A DNA stretch of 64,000 nt from Streptococcus vestibularis (GCA_010604095.1 JAABLG010000005.1:1-64000); one strand, 5' to 3'; positions 49,711-61,773 are shown, counted from the stretch's first letter. The notes: generated by a model from the sequence alone, not told the origin. A program made the numbers and translations.

Positions 49711-50505
49711 ATGCAAGAACGTTTAATTGGTGGGGGTGTGGCAGCAGCCATTTTCCTCCCATTGCTCTTTATCGGTGGTCTTCCTTTCCAGCTTTTGGTT
49801 GGGGCTATGGCCATGGTTGCAGTGTCTGAGATGCTTCGTATGAAGCACTTGGAGATTTTCTCTATCGAAGGTATTTTGTCTATGTTGGCAGCCTTTATTT
49901 TGGCAGTGCCGATTGACCATTACTTTGTCAGTCTTCCGACAAATGCCAGTGTGACAGGCTTTGCTATTATTTCTTTTTTGATTTTAGCAGGGATTGTCCT
50001 TAATAGCGACCACTATTCTTTTGACGATGCAGCCTATCCGATCGCATCTGCCTTTTATGTTGGTTTCGGTTTCCAAAATCTTATTGCGGCACGTTTGGAT
50101 AGTTGGGAAAAAGTTCTTTTTGCGCTTTTCATTGTTTGGGCGACAGATATTGGAGCCTACCTCTTTGGGCGTCAATTTGGTCAGAATAAGTTATTGCCAA
50201 AAGTATCACCAAACAAAACCATTGAAGGTAGTGTTGGTGGTATCTTATCAGCAATCATTGTAGCACTTGTTTTTGGTTTGATTAACCATGGAGTCTATGC
50301 TCCACACAACTTCTTCTGGTTGCTTATCTGTACGATTCTCTTTAGTATTTTCGGTCAATTTGGTGATTTGGTGGAATCAGCTATTAAACGTCATTTCGGC
50401 GTTAAAGACTCAGGAAATCTCATTCCTGGGCACGGTGGTATTTTGGACCGTTGTGATAGCTGGATTGTCGTTTTCCCAATTATGCACTTCCTAGGACTTT
50501 TTTAA
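49711..50505 (+). CDS. cdsA: phosphatidate cytidylyltransferase
   Basis: 264-residue membrane enzyme making CDP-diacylglycerol from CTP and phosphatidate, the entry to phospholipid head-group synthesis. About seven or eight helices; the C-terminal CTP_transf_1 signature KDSGNLIPGHGGILDRCDSW region is present. GAAAGGA precedes the start. Sits between uppS and rseP, the usual Firmicute order. Confidence 0.96.
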   Translation: MQERLIGGGVAAAIFLPLLFIGGLPFQLLVGAMAMVAVSEMLRMKHLEIFSIEGILSMLAAFILAVPIDHYFVSLPTNASVTGFAIISFLILAGIVLNSDHYSFDDAAYPIASAFYVGFGFQNLIAARLDSWEKVLFALFIVWATDIGAYLFGRQFGQNKLLPKVSPNKTIEGSVGGILSAIIVALVFGLINHGVYAPHNFFWLLICTILFSIFGQFGDLVESAIKRHFGVKDSGNLIPGHGGILDRCDSWIVVFPIMHFLGLF

Positions 50506-50521
50506 GGGTGGTGGTGTCTAA

Positions 50522-51784
50522 ATGAAAGCTATTATTACTTTTTTACTGATTTTCTGTGTAATTGTCGTCTTCCATGAATTTGGTCATTTCTTCTTTGCCA
50601 AACGCTCGGGCATTCTGGTTCGTGAATTTGCCATCGGAATGGGACCGAAAATCTTTGCCCACACTGGTAAGGATGGTACCGTTTATACTGTTCGTATCCT
50701 CCCCTTGGGTGGTTATGTCCGTATGGCTGGTTGGGGTGAAGATACAACTGAGATTAAGACGGGTAGCCCTGCCAGTCTAACGATTGGGACTGATGGTAAG
50801 GTAAGGCGTATTAATCTTTCTAATCGTCAGGTTGACCAGACGGCTTTGCCTATGAATGTCACTGCCTATGATTTAGAAGATAAGTTGACCATTACTGGTC
50901 TAGTTCTAGATGAAACCAAGACTTATGACGTTGACCATGATGCTACTATTGTTGAGGAAGATGGTACAGAACTTCGTATCGCTCCAAAGGACGTCCAATA
51001 TCAAAATGCTAGCATTTGGGGACGTTTAATAACCAACTTTGCTGGTCCTATGAATAACTTCATTCTTGGAGTGCTTGTTTTTATTATCTTAGCCTTTGTT
51101 CAAGGAGGTGTCCACGACACATCAACCAACCGTATTCAAGTGGCAGATGGTGGTGCTGCTCAGGTGGCAGGCTTGAAAAATGGAGATGCCATTGAGGCTA
51201 TCAATAAGGACAAGGTTACGGATTGGGATAGTTTAAAAGCAGCTTTGACAAGTAATACTCAAAAATTCTCCAAAGGTGACAGCCTTTCTGTGACAGTTAA
51301 GAGAAGTAGTGGTCAGGAAGAAACAGTTTCTATTAAACCGAAGGAGAGCCAAGGTAGCTATCTTTTGGGTGTCTCTCCTGCCTTAAAGACAGGTCTTAAA
51401 GATAAGATTTTTGGTGGTTTCCAAATGGCTTGGGAAGGGACAACAACCATTCTTGTGGCGCTGAAGGGCCTTATTACCCACTTTAGTTTGAACAAGCTCG
51501 GTGGACCTGTTGCCATGTTCCAGATGTCTGCTCAAGCTTCTGAAAATGGGTTGGTTGATATTCTCAATCTTATGGGAATGCTCTCTATTAACTTGGGAAT
51601 TTTCAATCTTATTCCAATTCCAGCCCTTGACGGTGGTAAAATTGTCATGAACCTTATTGAAGCCATTCGTCGTAAACCCCTTAATCAAGAAATTGAAAGC
51701 TATATCACACTTGCGGGTGTTGCGGTCATGGTCGTCCTCATGATTGCAGTCACTTGGAATGATATTATACGTGCTTTCTTTTAA
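50522..51784 (+). CDS. rseP: site-2-type intramembrane zinc metalloprotease RseP/Eep
   Basis: 420-residue S2P protease. Zinc site HEFGH (residues 18-22) in helix 1, second metal motif [13 protein letters not shown] near residue 363, and a PDZ domain between (about 200-280). In streptococci and enterococci the Eep homologue cleaves signal-peptide remnants and peptide pheromone precursors within the membrane. A GGGTGGTG stretch precedes the start 16 bp after cdsA. Confidence 0.96.
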   Translation: MKAIITFLLIFCVIVVFHEFGHFFFAKRSGILVREFAIGMGPKIFAHTGKDGTVYTVRILPLGGYVRMAGWGEDTTEIKTGSPASLTIGTDGKVRRINLSNRQVDQTALPMNVTAYDLEDKLTITGLVLDETKTYDVDHDATIVEEDGTELRIAPKDVQYQNASIWGRLITNFAGPMNNFILGVLVFIILAFVQGGVHDTSTNRIQVADGGAAQVAGLKNGDAIEAINKDKVTDWDSLKAALTSNTQKFSKGDSLSVTVKRSSGQEETVSIKPKESQGSYLLGVSPALKTGLKDKIFGGFQMAWEGTTTILVALKGLITHFSLNKLGGPVAMFQMSAQASENGLVDILNLMGMLSINLGIFNLIPIPALDGGKIVMNLIEAIRRKPLNQEIESYITLAGVAVMVVLMIAVTWNDIIRAFF

Positions 51785-51800
51785 TTAGAAACAAAGAAAC

Positions 51801-51850
51801 GAAAGGAAGTCTAAGGGACTTGACCCAAGGGCCAGCTCCTTAGTATGTAA
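51801..51850 (+). promoter_or_regulatory. distant Shine-Dalgarno and hairpin before proS
   Basis: AAAGGAAG (51802-51809) is over 40 nt from the proS ATG. A CTAAGG/CCTTAG stem (51811-51816 with 51838-51843), with an inner CTTG-ACC-CAAG hairpin, lies between. Folding would leave only about 7 unpaired bases between hairpin and start codon, placing the Shine-Dalgarno in reach. No other ribosome site is visible. Confidence 0.55.
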
Positions 51851-53716
<1,866 letters not shown>

Positions 53717-53721
53717 TCTTT

Positions 53722-53759
53722 AAAAAATCTTTTCTTGCAGAGGCAGGAAGAGATTTTTT
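53722..53759 (+). terminator. proS terminator
   Basis: Long AAAAAATCTTTTCTTGC/GCAGGAAGAGATTTTTT hairpin. Confidence 0.92.
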
Positions 53760-53808
53760 GTCTTAAGTGTAAATATGGTTAAGAAAGGAGAAGGAGACAA
53801 ATTCCAAT

Positions 53809-53837
53809 TTGACAGAATTGTCTAAATAGTGTAAACT
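53809..53837 (+). promoter_or_regulatory. promoter of aromatic leader/importer operon
   Basis: TTGACA and TAAACT with 17-bp spacing; start expected near 53844, giving a leader of about 450 nt. Confidence 0.8.
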
Positions 53838-53866
53838 TAAAACTATCTTAACTACGGAGGCATCAC

Positions 53867-53932
53867 ATGCTTAATAAAGCGACCCATTTGGGAAATCTTA
53901 AAGCTTTTTATTACTTTAGTTTCTTTAGATAG
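53867..53932 (+). CDS. 21-residue leader peptide rich in Phe and Tyr codons
   Basis: ATG to TAG, with a strong GGAGG site 6 nt upstream (53856-53860). The C-terminal half reads AFYYFSFFR: four Phe and two Tyr among seven consecutive codons, and no Trp. Position in a long leader ahead of an amino-acid importer, directly before hairpins and a terminator, fits an attenuation peptide sensing charged tRNA-Phe or tRNA-Tyr. Function is inferred; the reading frame and ribosome site are seen directly. Confidence 0.72.
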   Translation: MLNKATHLGNLKAFYYFSFFR

Positions 53933-54097
53933 GACGTTTGTGTTTCAGGATACAAGCGTCATTCAGTTTGTATCTATGATGCTAAAGCATTTTGTGGTGG
54001 ATTAGCCGATTAGATGAATAGGTCTAACCGGTGACATAAGCTAGCTTGTGCTAGTCAAGATGCAGAAAACCAGTTGGGCCTGTCCTAGCTGGTTTTT
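53933..54097 (+). promoter_or_regulatory. attenuator: alternative hairpins and intrinsic terminator
   Basis: A 10-bp hairpin begins at the leader peptide stop (53933-53960). A CTAGC-TTGT-GCTAG hairpin is at 54041-54054. The terminator is a 13-bp stem (54066-54078 with 54084-54096) ending in TTTTT. AACC (54026-54029) plus AGCTAG (54039-54044) can instead pair with CTAGCTGGTT of the terminator's 3' arm, an antiterminator. No T-box sequence is seen. The stretch 54098-54294 after it has no gene that I can support. Confidence 0.62.
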
Positions 54098-54294
54098 CCA
54101 TGCCGTGGTCTATTTTTGATATCTCTTTTTACCACACGCATTTTCTATATCTTGGTTACTTATCGCTGAGATGTAAAGCGTGCCAGTGCTTCCTTGAAGT
54201 GAACAATGAAACGACGAAGACGCATGTTTGTAGTCTGACCGCTTCAGAAAAAGGAATCGAAAATAGATAGAATAAAAAAATAGAGGTATACAAG

Positions 54295-56235
54295 ATGAAG
54301 AAATTCTTGGTCAGTATGATGGCTGTTCTCACAGCTGTCCTCTTGGTTGCATGTTCCAATGTTTCTAACAAAAAAATGGTTCACGTTGGTGTTCTCCAAT
54401 ATGTGGAGCACCCGTCCTTGTCAGCAGCACGTAAGGGGTTCATTGAAGAACTCAAAAAGGAAGGCTATGTCGATGGTAAGAACATCAAGATTGATTATCA
54501 AAATGCGCAAGGAGATCAGTCTAACTTACAGACGATTTCTCAATCGCTCATTGAAGATAACGATCTCATGTTGGCTATCGCAACCCCTGCGGCCCAGTCT
54601 TTGAGTAGTTTGACAAAGGATAAACCCATTCTCTTTACAGCTGTTACGGATCCAGTCTCAGCTAAGTTGGTTAAGTCTATGGACAATGTTGGTAGCAATG
54701 TCACCGGAACGAGTGATATGTCACCTATCAATAAACAAGTTGAATTATTGAAAAAGGTCCTTCCGAACACTAAAAAAGTTGGGATTATGTACACGACTAG
54801 TGAGCGTAATTCAGAAGTTCAGGTTGAAGAAGCCAAGAAATACTTCAAGAAAGCTGGTATAGAGACAGTTGTTAAGGGAATTTCATCAACCAATGATATC
54901 CAAGATACAGCCAAGAGCTTAATGAGTCAGACAGAAGTTATCTTTATCCCGACTGACAATACCATTGTTAGTGCAATCAATACCTTGGTCGACCTTTCGA
55001 AGGAGACGAAGATACCAGTTGTCGGTGGTGATGCTGGAAGTGTTGAAAAAGGTGTTCTCTTTACCTACGGAACGAACTATGAAGCACTTGGTCGCCAAAC
55101 CGGTAAGTTGGCAGGTCGTGTTATCCGAGGTGAGAAAATCAAGGATGTAGATGCCGAATATCCTAAGACCTTGAATGTTGTGATTAACCATGACATGGCC
55201 AAGGAACTCGGTATTGATATGTCTAGTATTAGTGATGAGGAATCTAATTCTGCAATGAAAGATGACAAACCTATCGCTAAAAAAGACAAGGGTGTCATCA
55301 AGCTTCAAGTGAAGAAATCATCTAAAAATGGTTTATCGAATGTGGTGTTGACAGCTATTTCTCAAGGTCTTCTCTGGGCCATTATGGCCATTGGGGTGTT
55401 CATTACCTTCCGTATCTTGGACCTTGCTGATTTGACAGCTGAAGGGGCTTTCCCACTTGGTGCTGCGACAACAACTATCATGATTATCCGTGGGATTAAC
55501 CCAATCTTTGCGACTATTGGTGGTTTTGTAGCTGGTATGTTTGCAGGAGCTGTTTCTGGATTTATGCATACCAAAATGAAAATACCGGCTCTCTTAACGG
55601 GGATCATCACCTTGACCGGTCTCTATTCAGTTAACCTTTTGGTTCTTGGTAGCGCCAACGTCTCTCTTGCAGGGCATAACACGCTCGTGACCATGGTTAT
55701 GGGGCTTGGTTTGTCTAAGTTAAATGGTGTCATTCTACTCGGGCTTATCTTTGTTAGCCTAGTCGTGCTCATGTTGGTTGTTCTTCTCAATACGCAGGTT
55801 GGTCTAGCTCTTCGTGCGACCGGTGATAACCTTGCTATGGGTGAAGCCAATGGTATCAAGGTAGACCGTATGAAAATTCTTGGCTACATGATTTCTAATG
55901 GATTGATTGCCCTCTCAGGTGCCCTCTTAGCCCAAAATAATGGCTATGCAGATATGAACATGGGTACTGGTACAATCGTAAACGGCTTGGCTGCTATCAT
56001 CCTGGCTGAAGTTATTGTTAAGTACTTACCACTTGGCAAACGTCTCTGGTCAATTGTCCTAGGTGCTGTTCTCTATCGTTTGGTTTTGGTTATCATCCTT
56101 GCTATGAACGTTGACGCACAGATGTTGAAATTGGCCTCAGCTATCTTGCTTTCTATCATTCTTTATGTACCTGAAGTGCGAGGAAAATTGAAAATCAAGC
56201 CCAATAAATCATTGACTCCAGGAGGTGACAAGTAA
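54295..56235 (+). CDS. fused substrate-binding lipoprotein and permease of a TrpXYZ-like ABC importer
   Basis: 646 residues. Lipobox LVAC with lipidated C20, then a TrpX-type binding domain (about 30-305; VGVLQYVEHPSLSAARKGFIEEL, PILFTAVTDPVSAKLV, VGGDAGSVEKG), a charged linker (about 305-342), then a complete BPD_transp_2 permease (345-635; GLLWAIMAIGVFITFRILDLADLTAEG). In S. pneumoniae TrpX and its permease are separate genes, so this is a fusion with the binding domain outside and tethered to its own channel. TrpX binds tryptophan; here the leader peptide suggests Phe/Tyr control, so the substrate is an aromatic amino acid by inference. Overlaps the ATPase gene by one base. Confidence 0.85.
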   Translation: MKKFLVSMMAVLTAVLLVACSNVSNKKMVHVGVLQYVEHPSLSAARKGFIEELKKEGYVDGKNIKIDYQNAQGDQSNLQTISQSLIEDNDLMLAIATPAAQSLSSLTKDKPILFTAVTDPVSAKLVKSMDNVGSNVTGTSDMSPINKQVELLKKVLPNTKKVGIMYTTSERNSEVQVEEAKKYFKKAGIETVVKGISSTNDIQDTAKSLMSQTEVIFIPTDNTIVSAINTLVDLSKETKIPVVGGDAGSVEKGVLFTYGTNYEALGRQTGKLAGRVIRGEKIKDVDAEYPKTLNVVINHDMAKELGIDMSSISDEESNSAMKDDKPIAKKDKGVIKLQVKKSSKNGLSNVVLTAISQGLLWAIMAIGVFITFRILDLADLTAEGAFPLGAATTTIMIIRGINPIFATIGGFVAGMFAGAVSGFMHTKMKIPALLTGIITLTGLYSVNLLVLGSANVSLAGHNTLVTMVMGLGLSKLNGVILLGLIFVSLVVLMLVVLLNTQVGLALRATGDNLAMGEANGIKVDRMKILGYMISNGLIALSGALLAQNNGYADMNMGTGTIVNGLAAIILAEVIVKYLPLGKRLWSIVLGAVLYRLVLVIILAMNVDAQMLKLASAILLSIILYVPEVRGKLKIKPNKSLTPGGDK

Positions 56236-57038
56236 TGGCTCTGCTTAGTTTACAAAAGATTCATAAAACATTTGAAAAAGGGACAGTCAATGAAAATCAC
56301 GTCCTACGTGGTTTGGATCTTGACATCGAACAAGGAGATTTTATCTCTGTTATCGGAGGAAATGGTGCTGGTAAATCAACCTTGATGAATTCCATCGCTG
56401 GTGTCCTCAGCATTGATGAGGGAGATATCTTATTAGAAGGGCAGTCTATTAAGAAAGCATCTGTAGATGTGCGTTCTAAGGATATTAGCCGTGTCTTCCA
56501 AGACCCTCGAATGGGGACAGCGACCAACCTTTCTATCGAAGAAAATATGGCGATTGCCTACCGTCGTGGTAAGAAACGTAGCTTCTTTAAAAAGTCAATC
56601 ACCGAAAGTGAACGCCAACTTTTCAAGGAAGCCTTGGTAGACCTTGGTCTTGGTCTTGAGAATCGTATGAAGACCGATGCCAATTTCTTGTCAGGTGGTC
56701 AACGCCAGGCTTTAACACTTGCTATGGCAACCCTAGTCCGTCCAAAGATTTTGCTCTTAGATGAACATACTGCGGCGCTAGATCCTAAGACAAGTGACAT
56801 GGTCATGCATCTAACTCGCAAGATTGTCGAAGAACAAGAGTTAACGACCCTCATGATTACCCATAATATGGAACATGCCATCGAATATGGAAATCGTCTA
56901 GTTATGCTCTATCATGGTAAGATCGTCGTAGATGTGCGTGGTGAAGAAAAGAAAAACCTCACTGTGGCAGAACTTATGGATCTCTTCCATAAAAATAGTG
57001 GACAGGTCCTCAATGACGACGCCTTGGTACTTGGTTAA
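56235..57038 (+). CDS. ABC transporter ATP-binding protein, TrpZ-like
   Basis: 267-residue ATPase partner of the fused importer. Walker A GGNGAGKST, Q-loop VFQDPRMGT, signature LSGGQRQA, Walker B LLLDEHTAALDP (His after the Glu where Pro is common; typical of this subfamily), H-loop MITHNMEHA. Translation is coupled by a TAATG overlap. A terminator follows. Confidence 0.9.
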   Translation: MALLSLQKIHKTFEKGTVNENHVLRGLDLDIEQGDFISVIGGNGAGKSTLMNSIAGVLSIDEGDILLEGQSIKKASVDVRSKDISRVFQDPRMGTATNLSIEENMAIAYRRGKKRSFFKKSITESERQLFKEALVDLGLGLENRMKTDANFLSGGQRQALTLAMATLVRPKILLLDEHTAALDPKTSDMVMHLTRKIVEEQELTTLMITHNMEHAIEYGNRLVMLYHGKIVVDVRGEEKKNLTVAELMDLFHKNSGQVLNDDALVLG

Positions 57039-57051
57039 GAGATTAGAAAAG

Positions 57052-57086
57052 AAACTATCCAAAGTTTATGTTTTGGGTAGTTTTTT
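57052..57086 (+). terminator. terminator of importer operon
   Basis: AAACTATCC/GGGTAGTTT with T run, abutting the groESL control region. Confidence 0.85.
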
Positions 57087-57153
57087 CTTGACTATTTTTG
57101 ACCAAGTGCTAAAATGAATATATAGATTAGCACTCATCGTGTACGAGTGCTAA
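57087..57153 (+). promoter_or_regulatory. groESL promoter with CtsR site and CIRCE
   Basis: A reverse-strand CtsR heptad pair GGTCAAAAATAGTCAAG (57087-57103; 16 of 17 to RGTCAAANANRGTCAAA) overlaps the -35. Two overlapping promoters are possible: TTGACT-16-TAAAAT (57088-57115) and TTGACC-17-TATAGA (57098-57126). CIRCE TTAGCACTC-N9-GAGTGCTAA follows at 57127-57153, the HrcA operator. Dual CtsR/HrcA control is known for groESL in streptococci. Confidence 0.92.
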
Positions 57154-57205
57154 AAACAACGTTTAAAACGTTACTTATACGAAATAACATTTGGAGGTAA
57201 TTGGT

Positions 57206-57493
57206 ATGGCATTGAAACCATTGGGCGACCGCATCGTCGTCCGTTTTGAAGAAACAGAAGAAAAAACAGCTAGTGGCTTTGTATTGGCAGGAGCTAGTCA
57301 TGAAGCTACAAAGACTGCAGAGGTTTTGGCAGTAGGTGAAGGCGTTCGTACGCTTACTGGTGAATTGATTGCACCTAGTGTTGCAGCAGGCGAAAAAGTC
57401 CTTGTCGAAAATGGTGCAGGTGTTACTGTTAAAGACGGTGATGATTCCGTTTCTATTATTCGTGAAGCAGATATTTTAGCAGTCCTAGCCTAG
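57206..57493 (+). CDS. groES: co-chaperonin GroES
   Basis: 95-residue heptameric lid of the GroEL folding chamber. [17 protein letters not shown]-terminus, the mobile loop around [11 protein letters not shown], and [15 protein letters not shown]. Start at 57206 follows TTGGAGG; five extra in-frame codons upstream are rejected. Heat-inducible through the CtsR and CIRCE sites. groEL starts 45 bp later. Confidence 0.97.
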   Translation: MALKPLGDRIVVRFEETEEKTASGFVLAGASHEATKTAEVLAVGEGVRTLTGELIAPSVAAGEKVLVENGAGVTVKDGDDSVSIIREADILAVLA

Positions 57494-57520
57494 GCATTTG
57501 CTAATCAGAATATAAACTAA

Positions 57521-59158
<1,638 letters not shown>

Positions 59159-59176
59159 GAGTTTAAAAAAGCAAAA

Positions 59177-59220
59177 GAAAAACCTAGGAAAAGTCGAGAA
59201 ACTTTTTCTGGGTTTTCTTT
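59177..59220. terminator. bidirectional terminator after groEL
   Basis: GAAAAACCTAGGAAAAGT/ACTTTTTCTGGGTTTTC hairpin with T run on the plus strand and A-rich flank, so it can also serve the convergent minus-strand gene. Confidence 0.85.
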
Positions 59221-59237
59221 TTATTATTTATTGTTAA

Positions 59238-59942
59238 TCAGTGAAAAGGGTTAAACATGTCAGAACTTCCTTGTTTACCTGACATCTGCATCATCATTTG
59301 TTGCTGTCTAATGCGCTCTGCTTCCTTATTCGTATTGATAGAAATAACAAGAAAGATAACCCAACCGATGAATGTCCATCCTAGAAGAAAGGATAGGATA
59401 AAGATTGGCCATTTTTTATCGGTTTTATTTAGAAGAGCTGGTAATATTTGAAGTACTACCAAGGGTAAAGAAATGATGATGGAGAGAAAAGCCGTGAGCA
59501 AGCCGCCACTAAGCTCATCACTGGCAATTCCAAAGAGTATCATTGCAAGAGCCCAGAGGATAACTGGGATAGAAGCGATGGCTATCATGATGAGGTTTGT
59601 TTGAGACTTACTTTCGTGTTGCGTCCAAGTCTCGTTAAAGTTATGATTTGGATGTTGGAAGGTAGCATTAGTCTGACTTGACGCGGGGCTAGTATTTGGT
59701 AAATCCTGTAGTTCCTCTAAGTTGGTATCAGCTAGTGGTTCTTCAGCAACATCATAATTGTCAACATCATTTTCGGCAGTTTCTACAGTGTCTTTTTGTG
59801 GGACAGTTTCTGTTACTTCGACAGTTTGTTTGGGAGTTTCTCGGACAAACTCGCCTTTCTGAGCTGCTTCAGCCATTTCTTGAATACTTGGATTACGACC
59901 ATTAACTGCTTGGAAAAAATCGATCCAATCTTGTTGCTTCAT
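59238..59942 (-). CDS. membrane protein with C-terminal superinfection-immunity-like motif
   Basis: 234 residues. Soluble N-terminus beginning QQDWIDFFQAVNGRNPSIQEM, an acidic Thr/Glu-rich linker (about 40-100), then four hydrophobic helices. The last helices contain WPIFILSFLLGWTFIGWVIFL, close to the LGWT-IGW pattern of the Imm_superinfect family. A Gln/Met-rich tail (QQQMMMQM) follows. Function unknown; the family name comes from phage proteins, but there is no prophage here. AGGTT ribosome site. Third in a minus-strand run after TM2 and DUF2752 genes. Confidence 0.65.
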   Translation of the reverse strand: MKQQDWIDFFQAVNGRNPSIQEMAEAAQKGEFVRETPKQTVEVTETVPQKDTVETAENDVDNYDVAEEPLADTNLEELQDLPNTSPASSQTNATFQHPNHNFNETWTQHESKSQTNLIMIAIASIPVILWALAMILFGIASDELSGGLLTAFLSIIISLPLVVLQILPALLNKTDKKWPIFILSFLLGWTFIGWVIFLVISINTNKEAERIRQQQMMMQMSGKQGSSDMFNPFH

Positions 59943-60031
59943 GTGTATAACCTCCAGATATCTTGATTAAAAAATGTTGATAATTACAATTATAGCAATA
60001 GTGTAAGGGGACCGCAATGGGAGTCTTTACT

Positions 60032-60337
60032 TTATTTCCTTATAATCTTCTTATCACTAAAGATGGGAAAGAGAAAGAAATAGGTTAGGATATAGACCAC
60101 TAGAGGATATATCAGTGGATTATAGTCCCAGGCTCCTTGCCAATCTAGGTGTAAGAGTCTAACACTAGCGCGTGTTAGGCCTGTGCTCCAAGCTTTAAGG
60201 CCAAATGGTCTTAGGATTAAACTGAGTGGTGTTGGAAGATGCAAAAGGTAGACTCCATAAACTGCCACTAAAACTAAGAGATATAATCTAAAAAAACGCT
60301 GGTGGTAGGCCCACAAGCGTGTAAAATAGTTTTTCAT
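60032..60337 (-). CDS. DUF2752-like small membrane protein lacking the usual cysteines
   Basis: 101 residues, two hydrophobic segments. The central FGLKAWSTGLTRASVRLLHLDW matches the DUF2752 core, where most members read CP-CG-TR; here the Cys positions are replaced, leaving TGLTR. DUF2752 genes often adjoin TM2-domain genes, as here: its start overlaps the TM2 stop by one base (TAATG). Function unknown. Confidence 0.68.
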   Translation of the reverse strand: MKNYFTRLWAYHQRFFRLYLLVLVAVYGVYLLHLPTPLSLILRPFGLKAWSTGLTRASVRLLHLDWQGAWDYNPLIYPLVVYILTYFFLFPIFSDKKIIRK

Positions 60338-60669
60338 TAGCCAATAACTGCAAAGAGTTTTTGAGCGTTTGATTGGCGAGTAGCATCCATGATGAGGAAT
60401 AAGTCAACAATTGACCAGATACCACAGCCACCACACGTCAAAAGTTTACCAACACCGAGACCAATTTGTCCTAACAAAAAGCGGTCAATTCCAAGAGTCC
60501 CACCTAGAAGTGAAATAATCAACAACATTGTTGGATCTTGGAAGCTGATTGAGTAAAGCATTGAAAGTTGTTGCTCAGGAAGTGCTTCAAGACGTTGACG
60601 GATGTACTGAACTTGTTCTGTTGGGAAATACTTGGCGTTAATGGTTATCCATTGATCGACTGGATTCAT
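60337..60669 (-). CDS. TM2-domain membrane protein
   Basis: 110 residues. Cytosolic N-terminus, then two membrane helices with the TM2 pattern: LLGGTLGIDRFLLGQIGLGVGKLLTCGGCGIWSIVDLF, including the short GIDRF link and GG-GIW-ID elements. AGGGG lies 10 nt before the start. TM2 proteins have no settled function in bacteria. First gene of a minus-strand run with the DUF2752-like gene. Confidence 0.88.
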   Translation of the reverse strand: MNPVDQWITINAKYFPTEQVQYIRQRLEALPEQQLSMLYSISFQDPTMLLIISLLGGTLGIDRFLLGQIGLGVGKLLTCGGCGIWSIVDLFLIMDATRQSNAQKLFAVIG

Positions 60670-60853
60670 AAATTAAATACCCCTCAAATTTTAAATGATA
60701 TGTAAAGGATAACATATTGTAAAGGGAGATTCAAGGCGGTTAAGGCTTTTGAAGTCAATAAAAGCAACTTATTTGCAAGCTTCCACTGTGTCATAACTAG
60801 AGGATCATTAGGATAATCCTTTCGCACTATGCTTGAGAATGAGCCTACTTCTA

Positions 60854-61723
60854 TTATTTGTGATTTCTTAACCCTTGTTCAAAACTGTCTGAGCTGGCCT
60901 TAACAGTGATTTTGTCGAGTGTTAAGGGATGGGTGAAACTAAGAGTGTGAGCGTGGAGCATGAGACGGGATGCATGTCGGTGACTATATAGTGGATCTCC
61001 CAAGATAGCATGCCCATGATGGGCTAGATGAACACGAATTTGGTGGGTACGCCCGGTCTTCAACTGACAGTTGACCAGACTAGCACCATTGAAGGTCTTG
61101 AGGCGCGTGACCGTCGTATAAGCACGCTGTCCTTTTCGAGGGTCCACCACACGTTTTCTGCGATCGTGGCGGTCACGACCAATCTTGTCTTTATAAACGG
61201 TTTCCTTAGTCTGAAACCTTCCTTCTGCCAAAGCCCAATATTGACGTTGGATGAGCTTATCTTCCAGGAGTCGGTTGAGGATTGGTAGAATAAAAGGATT
61301 TTTAGCAAAAAGAACAGCTCCGCTGGTCTCCATGTCTAGTCGATGAACAACATAACAGGTTTGATCACAGTAGGCTGCGACATGGTTAAGCAGGGCTATC
61401 TCTGTAGGCTCATTACCATGCGTCTTCATCCCCTCGGGTTTATTGACAACGATGAGATGCTGATCCTCATAGAGAGGCTCTACAAGACTGGCTTCCCCCA
61501 TGAGAATAGTTTTATCAGGATAGTCCTCTGTGTCAAAGGTCAGGCTAATTTTATCGCCTTTTTCAACTGGACTTTGCCAATTAATGGTCTCTCCGTTGAT
61601 GAGCACGTGTTTTTTAGTGCGTAGGAAATGACGAATTTTACGAGGAATAAGGAGTTTTGACTCAAGCAGGTCTTTGACCGTTGTTGCGGGATAGGGATTG
61701 ATAATATCTACGTGTAAAGTCAT
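60854..61723 (-). CDS. RluA-family pseudouridine synthase
   Basis: 289 residues. S4-like N-terminal region (LLESKLLIPRKIRHFLRTKKHVLING), then the catalytic domain with the Asp motif VVHRLDMETSGAVLFAKN and the KTGRTHQIRVHLAHHGHAILGDPLY block. It isomerises specific uridines in rRNA or tRNA; the RluD-like type is likely but the target base is not defined by sequence. No ribosome site precedes the start; the minus-strand -10 box lies 6 bp before the ATG, so the mRNA is probably leaderless. Confidence 0.93.
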   Translation of the reverse strand: MTLHVDIINPYPATTVKDLLESKLLIPRKIRHFLRTKKHVLINGETINWQSPVEKGDKISLTFDTEDYPDKTILMGEASLVEPLYEDQHLIVVNKPEGMKTHGNEPTEIALLNHVAAYCDQTCYVVHRLDMETSGAVLFAKNPFILPILNRLLEDKLIQRQYWALAEGRFQTKETVYKDKIGRDRHDRRKRVVDPRKGQRAYTTVTRLKTFNGASLVNCQLKTGRTHQIRVHLAHHGHAILGDPLYSHRHASRLMLHAHTLSFTHPLTLDKITVKASSDSFEQGLRNHK

Positions 61724-61729
61724 GGTTTC

Positions 61730-61738
61730 ATTATATCA
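61730..61738 (-). promoter_or_regulatory. extended -10 of the rluA-family gene
   Basis: Minus-strand TG-A-TATAAT; only six bases separate the box from the ATG, so transcription would start at or beside the A of the start codon (61723). Confidence 0.72.
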
Positions 61739-61773
61739 TGAACGCTTCAAAGAGGACAGAATCCCTTAAAACT

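Noticed and set aside
51820..51849. Promoter TTGACC-18-TATGTA before proS
   Set aside because: It would start transcription inside the coding sequence; these bases fit the hairpin better.
53844..54294. T-box riboswitch before the TrpXYZ-like importer
   Set aside because: No T-box core sequence or specifier-loop pattern could be found; the leader peptide model fits better.
59238..59942. Prophage remnant suggested by a superinfection-immunity-like motif
   Set aside because: No integrase, phage structural genes or attachment repeats around it.
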